A stretch of DNA of 47,725 nucleotides, taken from the NCBI GenBank assembly GCA_049999805.1, contig JBNGIO010006247.1:1-47725 (forward strand). Direction: 5' to 3'. Below are positions 1 to 10,380 of the stretch, piece by piece. Numbering within the stretch: the first letter of the stretch is position 1; every line of letters begins with the position of its first letter. The notes under the pieces are model-generated. The model saw only the letters and a program-made list of their open reading frames with translations, did no database searches and was not told the origin of the DNA. Both the position numbers and the translations under genes were made by a program. This stretch comes from Folioceros fuciformis. Lineage: Eukaryota; Anthocerotophyta; Anthocerotopsida; Anthocerotales.

Positions 1-965
1 CTTTTCCAATGCAAGTAGCCTACTAGCTGCCAAAACTTGAGAGATTCGATTGGGAACTTCGCCCTTGACCATAGCAGCTGCTAGTGTATAAAGCTCCGAA
101 AAACCACTTGAGGGATCCTCAGGAGAAAAATAATCTCGAAAATGGTCATAAACTGTGCCAAACAAACACCCTGTAGAAAGTCGCGGCGCAGAAGAAAGTG
201 CATGCCCAAAAACAACCCTATCCAAGGAAAAAAGGCTCCTCAACTGTGTGGTCAAGAAGATCTTGCGGTATAGTGTCATGAGGTTCTAGATGAAGGGCAC
301 GAAGTGCAGCAATGGTGTCCTCAGTTGCAGATGCAGCCGACTCTGGGCGCAATGCTCTAGTAGCCCGAACATATTCACCATCCCTGCCCAACATGAGACA
401 TCGCTTGAGACGCGCTTTAAATGGGTCATGGCCTTGTCAACCTTAGCTAACTCCAATTGAGATTTTGCTGCTAGCAAATCCTCCTCCTGAAGAGCTTGCC
501 AATCTCCGGATGAAAAACAGTGAAGTCAAGAGGCCACCTCCCTATGACCTGATGGACCACCTCTAGAGCGCCGAAGGCACCATCTAGGCAGGAAAAGGAA
601 CAAAATCCAAGCACCCTCATCCCTTGGGTCCCGAGCAAGGCAATCCAAGGGAAGACGATAAGCAAGGCGAATATCATCATGTAGGCGCCTGGGGAGATGT
701 CGGAAGAGGCGAGGACATGGAAAACGAGCATGGAAAAGAGCCAACAAGTGATCAGATTGCCCTCGAAGCCACAACCAAGCCTCCGGGGATGGCCCCAGAG
801 GATCTATTAGAAGAGGATTAGCACCTGGTTCGGAGGAAGAAGCAAGTCGCACTTATGCCACCCAAGTTGTCCTATCGAAGTCCTTATGCTTGTGACCAAT
901 ATGGCATTTCAACCCCTTGACCTTGGAGCAAAGTTGACAACACACTGGGCAAGGGGTGTCCTTGA
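1..965 (-). pseudogene. Decayed non-LTR (LINE-like) element, zinc-finger and pre-RT part, cut by window edge
   Basis: Read on the minus strand, about 965 to 890 encodes a C2H2 finger (C-x2-C-x12-H-x4-H, beginning CPVCCQLC) of the kind found at the N terminus of many non-LTR retrotransposon proteins. It is followed by a long segment rich in Arg, Leu and Pro (about 850-530). Then, across frameshifts, comes a pre-RT linker with short motifs such as LGRDGEYVRA, LEPHDTIPQDLL and KGEVPNRISQVL (about 410-1). The last part aligns with the plus-strand copy starting near 1960, which continues into a reverse transcriptase. The reading frame changes near 440-480 and again near 240, and stops interrupt it. 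The reverse transcriptase itself would lie left of the window. Assignment to a LINE-like element is inferred from the motif order; the subfamily is unknown. Confidence 0.6.
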
Positions 966-1039
966 CAGGTAAAGGCTGGGTGTCAGGCACCATGTGATAG
1001 AAGCATGTAGAAATCTTGTAAAATGATCAAAACCAAACA

Positions 1040-1560
1040 ATTGTACTCCTCATTGTAACCCACAACCCTATAATGCCCTCCATAAGCTCCACTCTAAGCC
1101 GCTCAACCCTAGACCCATTTTGCTCCACAATGTTTATAAAACCCTAAACCCACTTTTCTCCATCGTGTCACTAAACCCTAAACCCATTTTTGCTCCATAA
1201 TGCTGATAAAAACCCTAATCCATTTTTCTCCACTATGTTGCTACACCCTAAACCCACTCTACTCTGCCATGTGGCTAAACCCTAAACCTATTCTGTTCCA
1301 TCATGTCGTTAAACCCTAAACCTATTTTTCTTCGCAATGCCCCTAAACCCTACATCCATTCTCCCCCGCCATGCCCTAAATCCATTCTACTTCTGCCATG
1401 CTTGTAAACTGTAAACCTTGTTGCTCTGCCATGCCACTAAACCCTAATCTCATTCTGCTATGCCATTTTACTAAACACCAAACTCATTCCGCTTTGCTCT
1501 GCCGCTAAACCCTAAACCTTACTTGCTTGCTCCACCATATCGGTATACCATTTTTCGGTA
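1040..1560. repeat. Minisatellite carrying plant telomere-type CCCTAAA motifs
   Basis: Imperfect units of about 45-50 bp alternate a pyrimidine-rich part (such as ttttgctccgccatg) with one or two CCCTAAA heptamers. At least nine units are visible. CCCTAAA is the Arabidopsis-type telomere repeat, but here it is spaced rather than contiguous, so this is an interstitial telomere-like minisatellite and not a telomere. It lies between the two oppositely oriented reverse-transcriptase remnants. Confidence 0.75.
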
Positions 1561-1650
1561 CCTTCCTCACGTGAACACAAACACACAACCAAAACCCTAA
1601 TGAATGTGGCCTTGCCTTACATCACTTTTCATCGTCCAAACTCTTCCCCC

Positions 1651-1719
1651 AAAGAGCACCTCTTAGAAACCCTAGGCCCATATCCCTAAAGAGCACCTCT
1701 TAGAAACCCTAGGCCCATA
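1651..1719. repeat. 37 bp tandem duplication
   Basis: The segment beginning agagcacctcttagaaaccc occurs at 1653 and again at 1690, nearly identical over about 30 bp. It contains a further CCCTA motif and extends the neighbouring CCCTAAA-rich array. Confidence 0.75.
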
Positions 1720-1735
1720 GTCGTCACACCTATGC

Positions 1736-1960
1736 CACACCACCACCCTACGCTCCACGTTCATCACCACCGCCCTACTCTCTATCACCACTGCCCCACG
1801 CTCACCATCGTCGTATCACCACTGCCCTACGCTCACCATCGTCATATCACCACTGCCCTACGCTCACCATCGCCGTACGCTCATCATCGTCGTATCACCG
1901 CTGCCCTACGCTCACCATCACCGTACGCTTACCATCGCCGTATCACCACTGCTCATCCTT
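1736..1960. repeat. Minisatellite of about 20-37 bp units
   Basis: Units built from cgctcaccatcgtcgtatcaccactgccct repeat with changing length. On the plus strand they give a His/Arg/Pro-rich open frame that is a by-product of the repeat. The frame runs on into the reverse-transcriptase remnant from 1960. Confidence 0.7.
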
Positions 1961-3015
1961 TTCAAGCAGTATCCATGTTGGGCAAGGATGGGGAATATGC
2001 TCGGGCTGGTGCACTACGTACAGAGCCGGCAGCATATGCAACTAAGGATACCATTGCTGCACATCACGCCATTCACCCAGAACCTCATGACATTATACCC
2101 CAAGATCTTCTTGACCACATGGCCGATGAGACTTTTTACTTGGATTGGATTGTTTTTTATCATGCACTCTATTATGTGCCGTGGCTTTCTTTAGGGAGTT
2201 TGCCTATGACAGTTTATGACCATTTTTTAGAGTATATTTCTCTTGAAGATCCTCAAATGGTTTTTCGGAGTTTTTTATACTATGCCTAGGGGCGAAGTTC
2301 TCAATCAAATCTCTCAAGTCTTGTAGGTTGCTAGCATTAGAAAAACCCAACTCAAGAGTGTGTCTTATTGCTGTGGCGGAAGAGTTTTTGTGCCTTTATC
2401 AACTGAAGTATCGCGATTCAACTTGAAGAACACTTATAAGCACATGTTGCACCCCACCAATTTGGGATTTCATGTGGTTGTGAATCTGCTGCCCTCAGCA
2501 TCCAGGCAGCTCTCGAGTTACATCCTCACTAGGTAGCTTTGTAGGTTGATATCCAAAATGCTTTCAACATCGTCTCCAGGGTTGTCATCTTCTTAAAGTT
2601 CAAAACTGCAGGAGGTCAATTGGGTCGTCCCATCCCTTTTGTTCGCTCCTTCTATGGCTTACCATCCACGCTCTATTTACCAACACAACCTGACTATTGA
2701 GGGGGTCTCAATTTTTTATCTAGCAACGGGCACAAGGCGACGGGGTCCACTAGGGGATGCTCTTTTTGGAATGCCACATTTTCGAGCGTTGTCTTCTACT
2801 GCTTTAGCATTTCGAGAATGCTTTTTCCCATCCATGGCTGACTTGACGCTTATATTCTTGGGCCAAGAGTCATAGTCATAATAGCATTTGATTTCTTCTT
2901 GTTAGAGCTTTCCAAGGTCGAGGTGAAGGTTAAGCTGTCTAAATGTAGGATTTGGTCCCTTTTAAAAGTGCTCCCCAAAAGGGGCTAGTGCTCCTTTTTG
3001 GCCCTACTCGAGTTG
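1960..3015 (+). pseudogene. Decayed non-LTR reverse transcriptase, plus-strand copy
   Basis: The first 350 bp is a diverged inverted copy of positions 1-440 (shared motifs GEYARA, EPHDIIPQDLLDH, GEVLNQISQVL). Beyond it, reverse-transcriptase landmarks appear in several frames. A palm motif A segment, VDIQNAFNIVSR, lies near 2550-2585 directly after an in-frame TAG. GGQLGRPIPFVRSFYG lies near 2610-2655. A motif B-like TGTRRRGPLGDALFG is near 2727-2770, and a ruined motif C (LDAYILGP in place of a YxDD/ADD-type site) is near 2845. The thumb-like region LSKCRIWS ends near 2960. Frameshifts, stops and the lost catalytic site show it is inactive. Confidence 0.65.
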
Positions 3016-3900
3016 TTCGTCCACTCTTTGGAGTACATGGGACTTTCCATCTTCTTTTCTATAATAAAAAATAATTTATTCCAAAAGATACAAACAAACC
3101 CAAACCATCTATGCTTGTTATGTGGACAAATTTGAACTTTGTTGCACTAATTGAACCATGCTGAGTTAGGAGCTTGCTGTCCAGATCCATCCGTAGCTGC
3201 TCTTCTAGCTCTTGTGCGCGTACCAGCCAACCGGTCCCAAGCGCGGCACGTGTTGGAGATGGCAGTTTCATTGTTCTAGATCTAACCAAACATGGCCCAT
3301 TGGCCTTTAGCATAGTCCAAGCCGTAGGCAACCGCGGATCCCCATTACACAAAAACCACATACCGAAAGCTGTTGTCATTGCCAAAGTAGTTCGTCAACC
3401 CGTTCGTGGTATTGATAACATTGCCTACGCCCATGTTTACGTTGCCCTGGTGTGGAATGAAAAAGTTTGGTAATTGGTCTAAATTAGTCTAGGAAAGTCT
3501 AACTTCCCTAAATCTAAACCTTAAACCAGTTCCTTTTTACTTAGGACAATTCGAAGGGAGGCATGTGGGAGGTAAGTTTTTGGGCAAGCACCCACGGTAG
3601 GTAGTGAGCGGTTGGTAAAGGTTTTATTGGATTTATTCAATTCTATTTGGTAGGTTGGATTTGTTTAGTTCTATTTTGCTAGGTTGGGTGTGCGGTAATA
3701 GGACGAGGTAGCACCGCTTCAAGATAAGAAGAGTACCTACGTGGGGTAGATGCCTAGTAGGGTTTAGGGTCTACTTATAGGCATTTAGCCTAGGCCTAGA
3801 AGGTACCTACATAGGTAGGGAAGGTACTTATACAAGTAGATTTCCCACTAAATGGTAGGAAGCCTATCTACAACAAGTAGGGAACTACCTACAACGGGAG
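3016..3900. other. No supported gene; GTAGG-rich spacer
   Basis: Open frames of about 100 codons overlap on both strands near 3060-3470 but show no recognisable domain. From about 3560 the sequence is full of short CCTACNTAGG and GTAGG motifs that look like degenerate simple repeats. I see no RNA gene or promoter here. Confidence 0.4.
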
Positions 3901-3904
3901 CAAT

Positions 3905-4076
3905 AGGGAGCCAACCTACAAAGGGAACATTCTCACCCTACGTAGGGTATGAGCCTCAAGTTGAAGAACAAGTGGATCCCTTCTCTACTGAGGGAGCCAA
4001 CCTACAAAGGGAACATTCTCACCCTACATAGGGTAGGAGCCTCAAGTTGAAGAACAAGTGGATCCCTTCTCTACTG
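3905..4076. repeat. 86 bp tandem duplication
   Basis: Two adjacent copies (3905-3990 and 3991-4076), each starting agggagccaacctacaaagg and ending cccttctctactg, differ at only a few positions. The near identity implies a recent local duplication. Confidence 0.85.
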
Positions 4077-4827
4077 ATATTGGGAGTGTACCTGTAGGTG
4101 GTGAAGGGATGTCCCAAGAGATCCACATAGAGGAAGGTACAGTGGAAGCTTGGGGATCTACGAGAAGATGGATCCCAATAATGAAGGGGGCCCAGTAGCT
4201 CAACTTGCAGACTCTACTTCCCTTCAGAAAGAATCCTAGTTACTCCCTCAGGTAAGGGGGGGTCTAAGAATCTTCTATGGCGGTGCCAATAGTCTCAATT
4301 TTCAGCGGCGTGCACTCCCTTGGCAATTATCGGTAGGTCTTAGTCTCTTAGTAGGTGTGCGTACTTAAAGTTCGTGGCGGGTAGTGTGAGAGGAGAGTAG
4401 CCCACCACCTACATGTAGGAGAGGGTTCATGTGTCGATCTCTCTTATAACAAGGGGCTACACAAAGAAATGAACCCCCACATTCTGCACTCTTCTCATGG
4501 CGATTCCTCATGCTCAGCTGAGCGTTGGGATTTCATTGCCGGCTATGTGCCATCACAACACCTAGTTGTGGCTAGAGTTGCAGTGATCGAAGTTCTTGGT
4601 GAAGGGCTCATATTCTTCCATGGACACCCTTGCAAGTTGTTTCCTTGTGAATGGTTGTTGTGTGAGTTGTGCCATAGATGTGTGGTGATGATACCTACGT
4701 GACTATTGGCTTGAGTGTAGACTCATTGGAATAGATTCCTTGGAAGTTCTTGCTAACAGATACAAACACGCAACAACCGGCCCAAGGAAAAACTTGTTGG
4801 TTGTTGGACGTAGGGAGACGAGTAGCT
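4077..4827. other. No supported gene
   Basis: One 77-codon open frame (4469-4702, plus) has no recognisable motif and no splice-site context. The rest is low-information spacer between repeat arrays. Confidence 0.4.
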
Positions 4828-4916
4828 GGATTGTTGGGTTAAGAAAGGTGGATTGTTGGGTTGAGAAAGATGGATTATTGAATTGAGAAAAATGAATTGT
4901 TAGGTTGAGAAAGGTG
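4828..4916. repeat. 22 bp tandem repeat, four copies
   Basis: Four consecutive units resembling ggattgttgggttgagaaag, each with one to four substitutions. Confidence 0.8.
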
Positions 4917-4929
4917 TCATATGAAGCCT

Positions 4930-5176
4930 TGTGAGGAAAGGATATCGAGTGCAAGGAGGTAGAAATCGACACTAGAACATGGGGAAAAGGTATCAAGTGC
5001 AAGGAGGTAGAAATCGACACGAGAACATGGGAAAGGGTATCGAATGCAAGAAGGTAGAAATCTACACGAGAACATGGGGAAAGGGTATGAGTGCAAGGAG
5101 GTAAAAATCGACACAAGAATATGGGAAAGGATATCGAGTGCAAGGATGTAGAAATCAACACGAGAACATGGGGAGA
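4930..5176. repeat. Minisatellite of about 48 bp, five copies
   Basis: Five units carry agtgcaaggaggtagaaatc followed by gacacgagaacatgggg, with small length changes. Long open frames on the minus strand here are products of the repeat, not genes. Confidence 0.85.
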
Positions 5177-5199
5177 ACATGGGTTCCTTCTAGTACGGA

Positions 5200-5305
5200 C
5201 GTTTACATAATTGGGAGTGTTTGAACATAATTGGGAGTGTTTGACTATCGTTCCCCAGTGTTTGACTATCGTTCCCCAGTGTTTGACTATCGTTGGGGAA
5301 CGATA
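5200..5305. repeat. 20-21 bp tandem repeats ending in a 12 bp inverted repeat
   Basis: Two copies of acataattgggagtgtttga are followed by two copies of ctatcgttccccagtgtttg. The second half forms a perfect inverted repeat with what follows: tatcgttcccca (5267-5278) pairs with tggggaacgata (5294-5305) around a 15-nt loop. Confidence 0.8.
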
Positions 5306-5400
5306 AATGTAGCTTACTAGGCTCGGAGGGCAGCGATTCGGAGAAGCTTACAACAAGCGTGGGATGGACGTGGATACGATACATTTTGAGCAAGTGCCTA

Positions 5401-5727
5401 CTAGGGGTACCATACCTGCTCCGAGCGCCCACACTTGGCAATGCACACCTGTGTCAGGAGTTTCCTTCCAAGACCTTCGCTGCCCGCGCTACCGTTGGGA
5501 CCGGGACTCGTGATGTTCGCTTTGCCCAGGTACCTGTCTCCCCGTTCTCGTCCACGAAAGCCTTGGTAGATGCCGTCCTCGCTGCCTTCTGATCGACGGA
5601 AAGCGCCGTGGCCGAGGCCGGCCGCAAGTGCGCATGCAGCACCCACGAGCTGCAGGATCACCACCATGTACATGAGCACCAGGGCATGGCGCCACACACT
5701 CACATTCTTTCCTCCTCGCCTGGCCAT
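5401..5727 (-). CDS. Possible first exon of a membrane or secreted protein (uncertain)
   Basis: A 109-codon frame starts at the ATG at 5727 (MARRGGKNVSVW) and contains a hydrophobic stretch (LVLMYMVVILQLVGAACALA) that could be a signal anchor or the first helix of a small membrane protein. The rest is Gly/Arg-rich, and it ends at the edge of a repeat array with no further exons visible. Its start region is duplicated near 6720, where the same first codons are present but the frame soon closes. No family is recognised. It may be a gene remnant or chance. Confidence 0.22.
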   Translation of the reverse strand: MARRGGKNVSVWRHALVLMYMVVILQLVGAACALAAGLGHGAFRRSEGSEDGIYQGFRGRERGDRYLGKANITSPGPNGSAGSEGLGRKLLTQVCIAKCGRSEQVWYP

Positions 5728-7090
5728 TGATGACAACTGGTTATACGAAATGCTCCAGACAGTGCACTTGGAGCTGGAACGAAGGACCAACGCAGTGGCT
5801 TGGACGAACAGCGAAGAGCCAAGGAGCTAGTGATGGCAGCAACCCGTCTAATTTTATGGCTACTAGTGACTTCGTGTACTGCAGCTTTGATTGTTGGCGA
5901 TAAGGCACCCAATCGGAAAAAGGGTCAAGGATGCTTCCCCGCATGCCGCTGCCAGATTCTGTGTGTGGCAATACAGAAGTAGTTGCGGGGTGCTCATCGT
6001 ACGCAAAGAGGGCCCTCCAGGAGGCTTCCTTGGGATCCAGGTCGATTCAAATAAAAACGACGGCTGATCTCTTTGGGCAGCTTCGAATTGACCCAGCAAT
6101 TCTTCTGATCTTGAAAATATAGGAAACATTTTCAGTAGGGTGGCTTGCGTGGCAGGAAGCTTTACCGTGGCATGGATCTGTCAGTCGTAGATGAGGAGCC
6201 ATAGGCCAGAGCATAAGGATTCACATCGGCACCCACTACTGCGTACGTCGAGTATTGGGTACAAGGAAAAGAAATGCTCATCGTTGTCAACCGCGCCTGG
6301 AGCTCGCAGCGTGAGCAGACTGTCGTCCCAGGCTAGCTTCCTCTCTCTCCCAATTTACACTACACATTTGGGAGGATTTCCCCCGGATGGTGATACAGGC
6401 CAGAGACCTGTCTCCTGTCTCGTTTGGAGGACTAGAAGGAGACCAGTACAAGGCTTCCGGAACCCTTCCTAGCATGCGCCGACCAACTTGTTATACTGAG
6501 TACTGTAATTAATTTGGTGTCCGAAGGAACATATTTCACCGGTACCTGTGAGCTATTCCAGCTGATCGCACTCTGCAATGGAGCCGGTAACCAAGCTCTT
6601 CGATCGCGATGGTCGTTGGTTTTCAGCTTGACATGGAATGTACAGTTTCAGCGGATGCATGTACAGTTTGCCAACTGGACATGGACCACACACTCACATT
6701 CGTCCCACCTCGCCTGGCCATTGATGACAACTAGTAGTATAAAATGCTTCGGACAGTGCATTTCGAGCACGAACGAAGGGCCAACGCACTTGCTTGGAAG
6801 AAGAGTTAACAACAAAATGCCAAGGACTCCGTGATTGCTGGAGAACCCGTCTATACTTTTACACGATACCAGGGACACGTCTACTACTCTGATTGGTGGC
6901 GACGACGTAGCGAATCGTCGAAAAGGGAGAGGGATGCTTCCGCACATGCCTCTGCCGGCCGCTTTGCATGCAACAGCAATGTACTACTGCACAGTACATA
7001 CTGTAGTTTCTGGGGTGGGGTGCTCAACACTGCTCATCGTAAGCAAAGATGGCCGCGCCCGGAGCTTTCCTTGGATTTCAGGTCACTTTG
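5692..7090. repeat. Diverged direct duplication, offset 994 bp
   Basis: The segment from 5692 (ccacacactcacatt) to about 6030 recurs from 6686 to about 7090. The match is strong at the start (cctcgcctggccattgatga in both) and continues through diverged but collinear blocks such as the ggggtgctca...catcgtacgcaaag type sequence. Small insertions separate the blocks. The unit covers the start of the candidate exon described at 5401-5727. Confidence 0.65.
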
Positions 7091-8637
7091 GGCAGCTTTG
7101 TCCAAGAACGTAGTTGCTTGCTCTAACCATCAAGAAGGAAAACCAAAGTTGGGGCGCGCATTTTCACATCAGTGCACAGACACGCAGAGGTCAGAGACGT
7201 GACACAACTCGCCTTCCCTCGCTGCATTCTGGACCAAATAATGGGTCCGTTTTCCAATACAATGTATGTCACATTGCTAAAATGACTCAAGATACAGTAT
7301 GTTGAGCTGGGACCCCCCAGTGACTAGCCCGGTGAAAACTGGTACTCGGAACTGTCGCAGAACACAGGAGGCACTTTATTTGCATCTGTAAAGAGCAAAG
7401 GCTTCCTGTCCCACCATCCCCTGCTGGGGATACGCTACCCACATGGTATACCCCCTTGCCACACTCGTTTACGACCGTCGAACACACTCTGCGCCGGGTT
7501 TGGCGCTGCTGAAGGTGGAGTAGGCGGTGCTGAGTGCCACCGTTGTCCTCGAAGTGCAACAAGTCCTAGGGGAAGACGAAGAGGCGGCTGTCCAAGGGTG
7601 CTGTGACAGTCATGGCGCCAGCGAGGGCGCCCTAAACCCTGGGCATAAGCATACCGCGAGCGAGCGAGCACATTCCTCGTACAGTTAGTCCTTGGCAAGC
7701 ACTAAGATCAACTACTGTGCATTGTACAGGAAAATCATATATTACTCTTAGTGTAGAATTTTGTATATTATCCATAACATTGTGGTTATTGTACATGGAC
7801 CCAGACAGTGACTCCTGGCAAGATTTCTACACCAAACGTACTGATCACGAGATGACGGTGGCGGAACGTTTGGTAGTATCACCGTCGGCGGATGCACAAT
7901 GGTGAGCCCTATATAAACTGCAGCTCTTCCACAGATTCTGGCAAGCTGATGCCTGACGCGGCTCACACCTTAGCCTCTTCGTACCCGGTTGAGGGCTCTA
8001 CAACAGGCCTAGTACGCACCGACACAAGAAGGATGTTCCCCATGGCCGATGTTCTCAATCTGTTTGCTTTGCGCATGTGGACGTTGGCAGGGACTGCAAT
8101 TGGGAGTTACAGATCACTGATGAATGAAGTACAATGCGCAAGACTGAGGAAGGTGCAGGCAGCTAATCGCTCAGCATGGCTCTTGGAGTGAAGTTCAGTG
8201 GGACGAAAACGGTTTTGCTGCTGCTGCTACAGTTACAGCTGCGTCGCGTGGCCCTGTGCACTGCGGAGCACGCAATGCATTTGTCAACGGTGTGCGATTC
8301 AGCGCATAAGATCAACTGAACTAAATCGGCACTAGCATTCGTGGTTTTCGCACCATTTGGGAGTGCTCCAGCCTTAGTGATTCGGTCTTGGAACTGGTTG
8401 TCGTTAACGTTGCCGCTGAATCCATTGCCGTCTGCATGCTTCGGTGCATAGACATTAATCAAACATCTGCACCCAGCATGCTTGCTTGGAACCCCCAAGA
8501 AACAGCAGCCGTCTATCTGGTTGTGAACTGCGCGTGGTCGGGTGTAAGCTAGCGACATGAAGCATGTACTAGCTAGCTGGATGAAGTTCTCTGTGCAAGC
8601 GTTTACTCATTATCAAATGTCAAGGTTTTATGTCGAG
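7091..8637. other. No supported gene
   Basis: Only overlapping short frames are present. A TATA-like tatataaa at 7911 precedes small plus-strand frames (ATG at 8034 and 8176). The second of these begins with a leucine-rich stretch like a signal peptide but closes after 47 codons. None can be supported as a gene. Confidence 0.4.
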
Positions 8638-8694
8638 CGATATGGGAAGCCCCATCCAGGATGGGCTTTCCCCTGGACGGGGCCTCCCATATCG
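8638..8694. repeat. Foldback: 23 bp arms, 10-nt loop
   Basis: The arm cgatatgggaagccccatcc... (8638-8660) pairs with 8671-8694 at 21 of 23 positions around a loop at 8661-8670. This would be a very stable hairpin. It lies in otherwise empty sequence, so it could be a small transposon relic or a non-coding hairpin. Confidence 0.75.
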
Positions 8695-8984
8695 GGCCTC
8701 ACATGTATGTTATGCATATGCTTTTGTTGCATAAACTACAGTACTGTAGTTGCTATACCGCAGAGGATGTAAATTATAATAGTATTATATAAAACTAATT
8801 GATATAGATTATGGTATAGAAAATAACTAGGATGTAGAAGCACACTGGATTCGACGGTTTTGCAGTAGGTCATCTCCAATCCCACCAGCGGATGGATCAG
8901 GCAGCCTTTCCATTCTGCGGTGACAGGGGAGAATTGTTGCTGTGCCTTAGCCTATGACAGTTTTGAGCGTACTGTGGGTGTGTG

Positions 8985-10380
8985 CTAGTCTGGGTGCTCC
9001 GGCTTTGGAGACGGGGAACAAGTTTTGACAAATTGGAGAATCAGGAGAGGAGAGGAAGCTGTGGTGCATGTAGGCAACAGTCTGGTAGACTTGTATAGAA
9101 AGTACGGAATCTTCCCCAGTACGGGAGCTTTGAGGATGCACAAGCTGTGCTTGACATACTTTTCAAAAAAAACGTTCTCACATGGATTGCTCTGATGGCA
9201 GGATATTTCGAGCAGGATAGGACCAGGACGTCCTGCATCTCTACATGAGGAAGCAAACATACGGCATCGTTGGAACGGACGTGAGTGATGTGTGTGTGCC
9301 CCTGCGAGCGTTTGCCATTGTGAGCACATTGGCTTTGGAAACGAGGAAGGAGGTTTTACACTCAACTTAGGAAGGGGATCCATGACGATGACAACAGTTT
9401 GGTAAACAGGTACATAGAGTGTGGCAAGTTTGCAGGAAGATGGTAGGTGAGTGTTTGACGGTCATATGGGTCATGTGCAACTCTAGTTGCAAGATATTCC
9501 CAGCAGGACAGTGTGTGACGAAGTCCTTCATCTCTACAGGGCTGTGCAACGTACGAAGGCCTTGCCTGGCCAGGGCTCTACACAGTTTTTGCCCAAGTCG
9601 CTGGTTTGTAACAGGCTACAGTCTAGGCAGAACATAGTATGATCAAATGCTTGGTGCATGTCTGCATTCAAGTCGGCCACATTATGTGTGTCACCTGCAA
9701 GTCACGCCGGCTTTGGAAAAAGGGAAAGCACATAAATCATGAACCGAGGACTAGTATTTGACGATACTACCAGAAAAAAGAAAAGGAACAAGGATTTGAA
9801 CCTGATGGGTTTGCAGCCAGCGCTTTGGGAAATATGCATGCAAGGTTTGGCACCTTGGACGATGTCCATGGACAAGGACTGCCATGACAACAAGGTATGC
9901 CCAGCAGGACAAGGAACACGAAGCTGTTCGTCTTGACACAGCCATGCAAGAAAGCGGCATTGCTGTATCTAGGTCTGTAACATTTGCGTGCCTCCTTCAG
10001 GCATGTGCAAGTGTGGGAACAAGCCTTTGGCGGAGGGGAAACAACTTCATAGGCATATTGGGGATTAAGGCACCGGATGCTGATGTGTTTTGGCCGGGGG
10101 TTTGGTGAACATGTATCAAAGTGTGGTGGCAGTTTGGAAGATGCCCACAGTGTGCTTGACGGTCCTGTTGCAGAGAACGTGATAGGCAGGAATGCCATGA
10201 CACCACTGCACTTTCAGCAGGGCATTGGAGAGGAGCTCTTTGTCTCGACAGTGCTATGCAACAGAAACCCCACAACTGTACGTGATGGTGTCATATTTCT
10301 GTGCCTCCTTTAGGCATGTGCAAGTGTGGACGCCTCAGTGAATTCCACTGGCACCGTCTGGATTCTCACAAACGAAGACC
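8985..10380 (+). pseudogene. Decayed pentatricopeptide repeat (PPR) gene
   Basis: PPR hallmarks of the P-L-S type recur in plus-strand frames. They are VGNSLVDLYRKYG (about 9070-9108), NSLVNRYIECGK (about 9392-9427), MTTRYAQQDKEHEAV and VTFACLLQACASVG (9884-10015), and SKCGGSLEDAHSVLD with NVIGRNAM (10115-10200), then GVIFLCLL (about 10290-10313). Spacing between equivalent motifs is about 300-350 bp, as expected for successive three-motif blocks. The frame changes many times and stops interrupt it, so no protein is made. Functional relatives bind organellar RNA for editing, splicing or stability. The repeat number, C-terminal domain and subclass cannot be read. Confidence 0.75.

Noticed and set aside
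1040-1560. True telomere at or near the window edge
   Set aside because: The CCCTAAA heptamers are separated by about 40 bp of other sequence and lie 1 kb inside the window, flanked by transposon remnants.
4828-5305. CRISPR-like array
   Set aside because: The repeats are contiguous or differ throughout the unit, with no unique spacers of constant length, and the window is eukaryotic.
8176-8319. 47-codon frame with a leucine-rich, signal-peptide-like start
   Set aside because: The leucines come from a CTG run, no later exon joins in phase, and a competing 131-codon frame on the other strand is equally unsupported.
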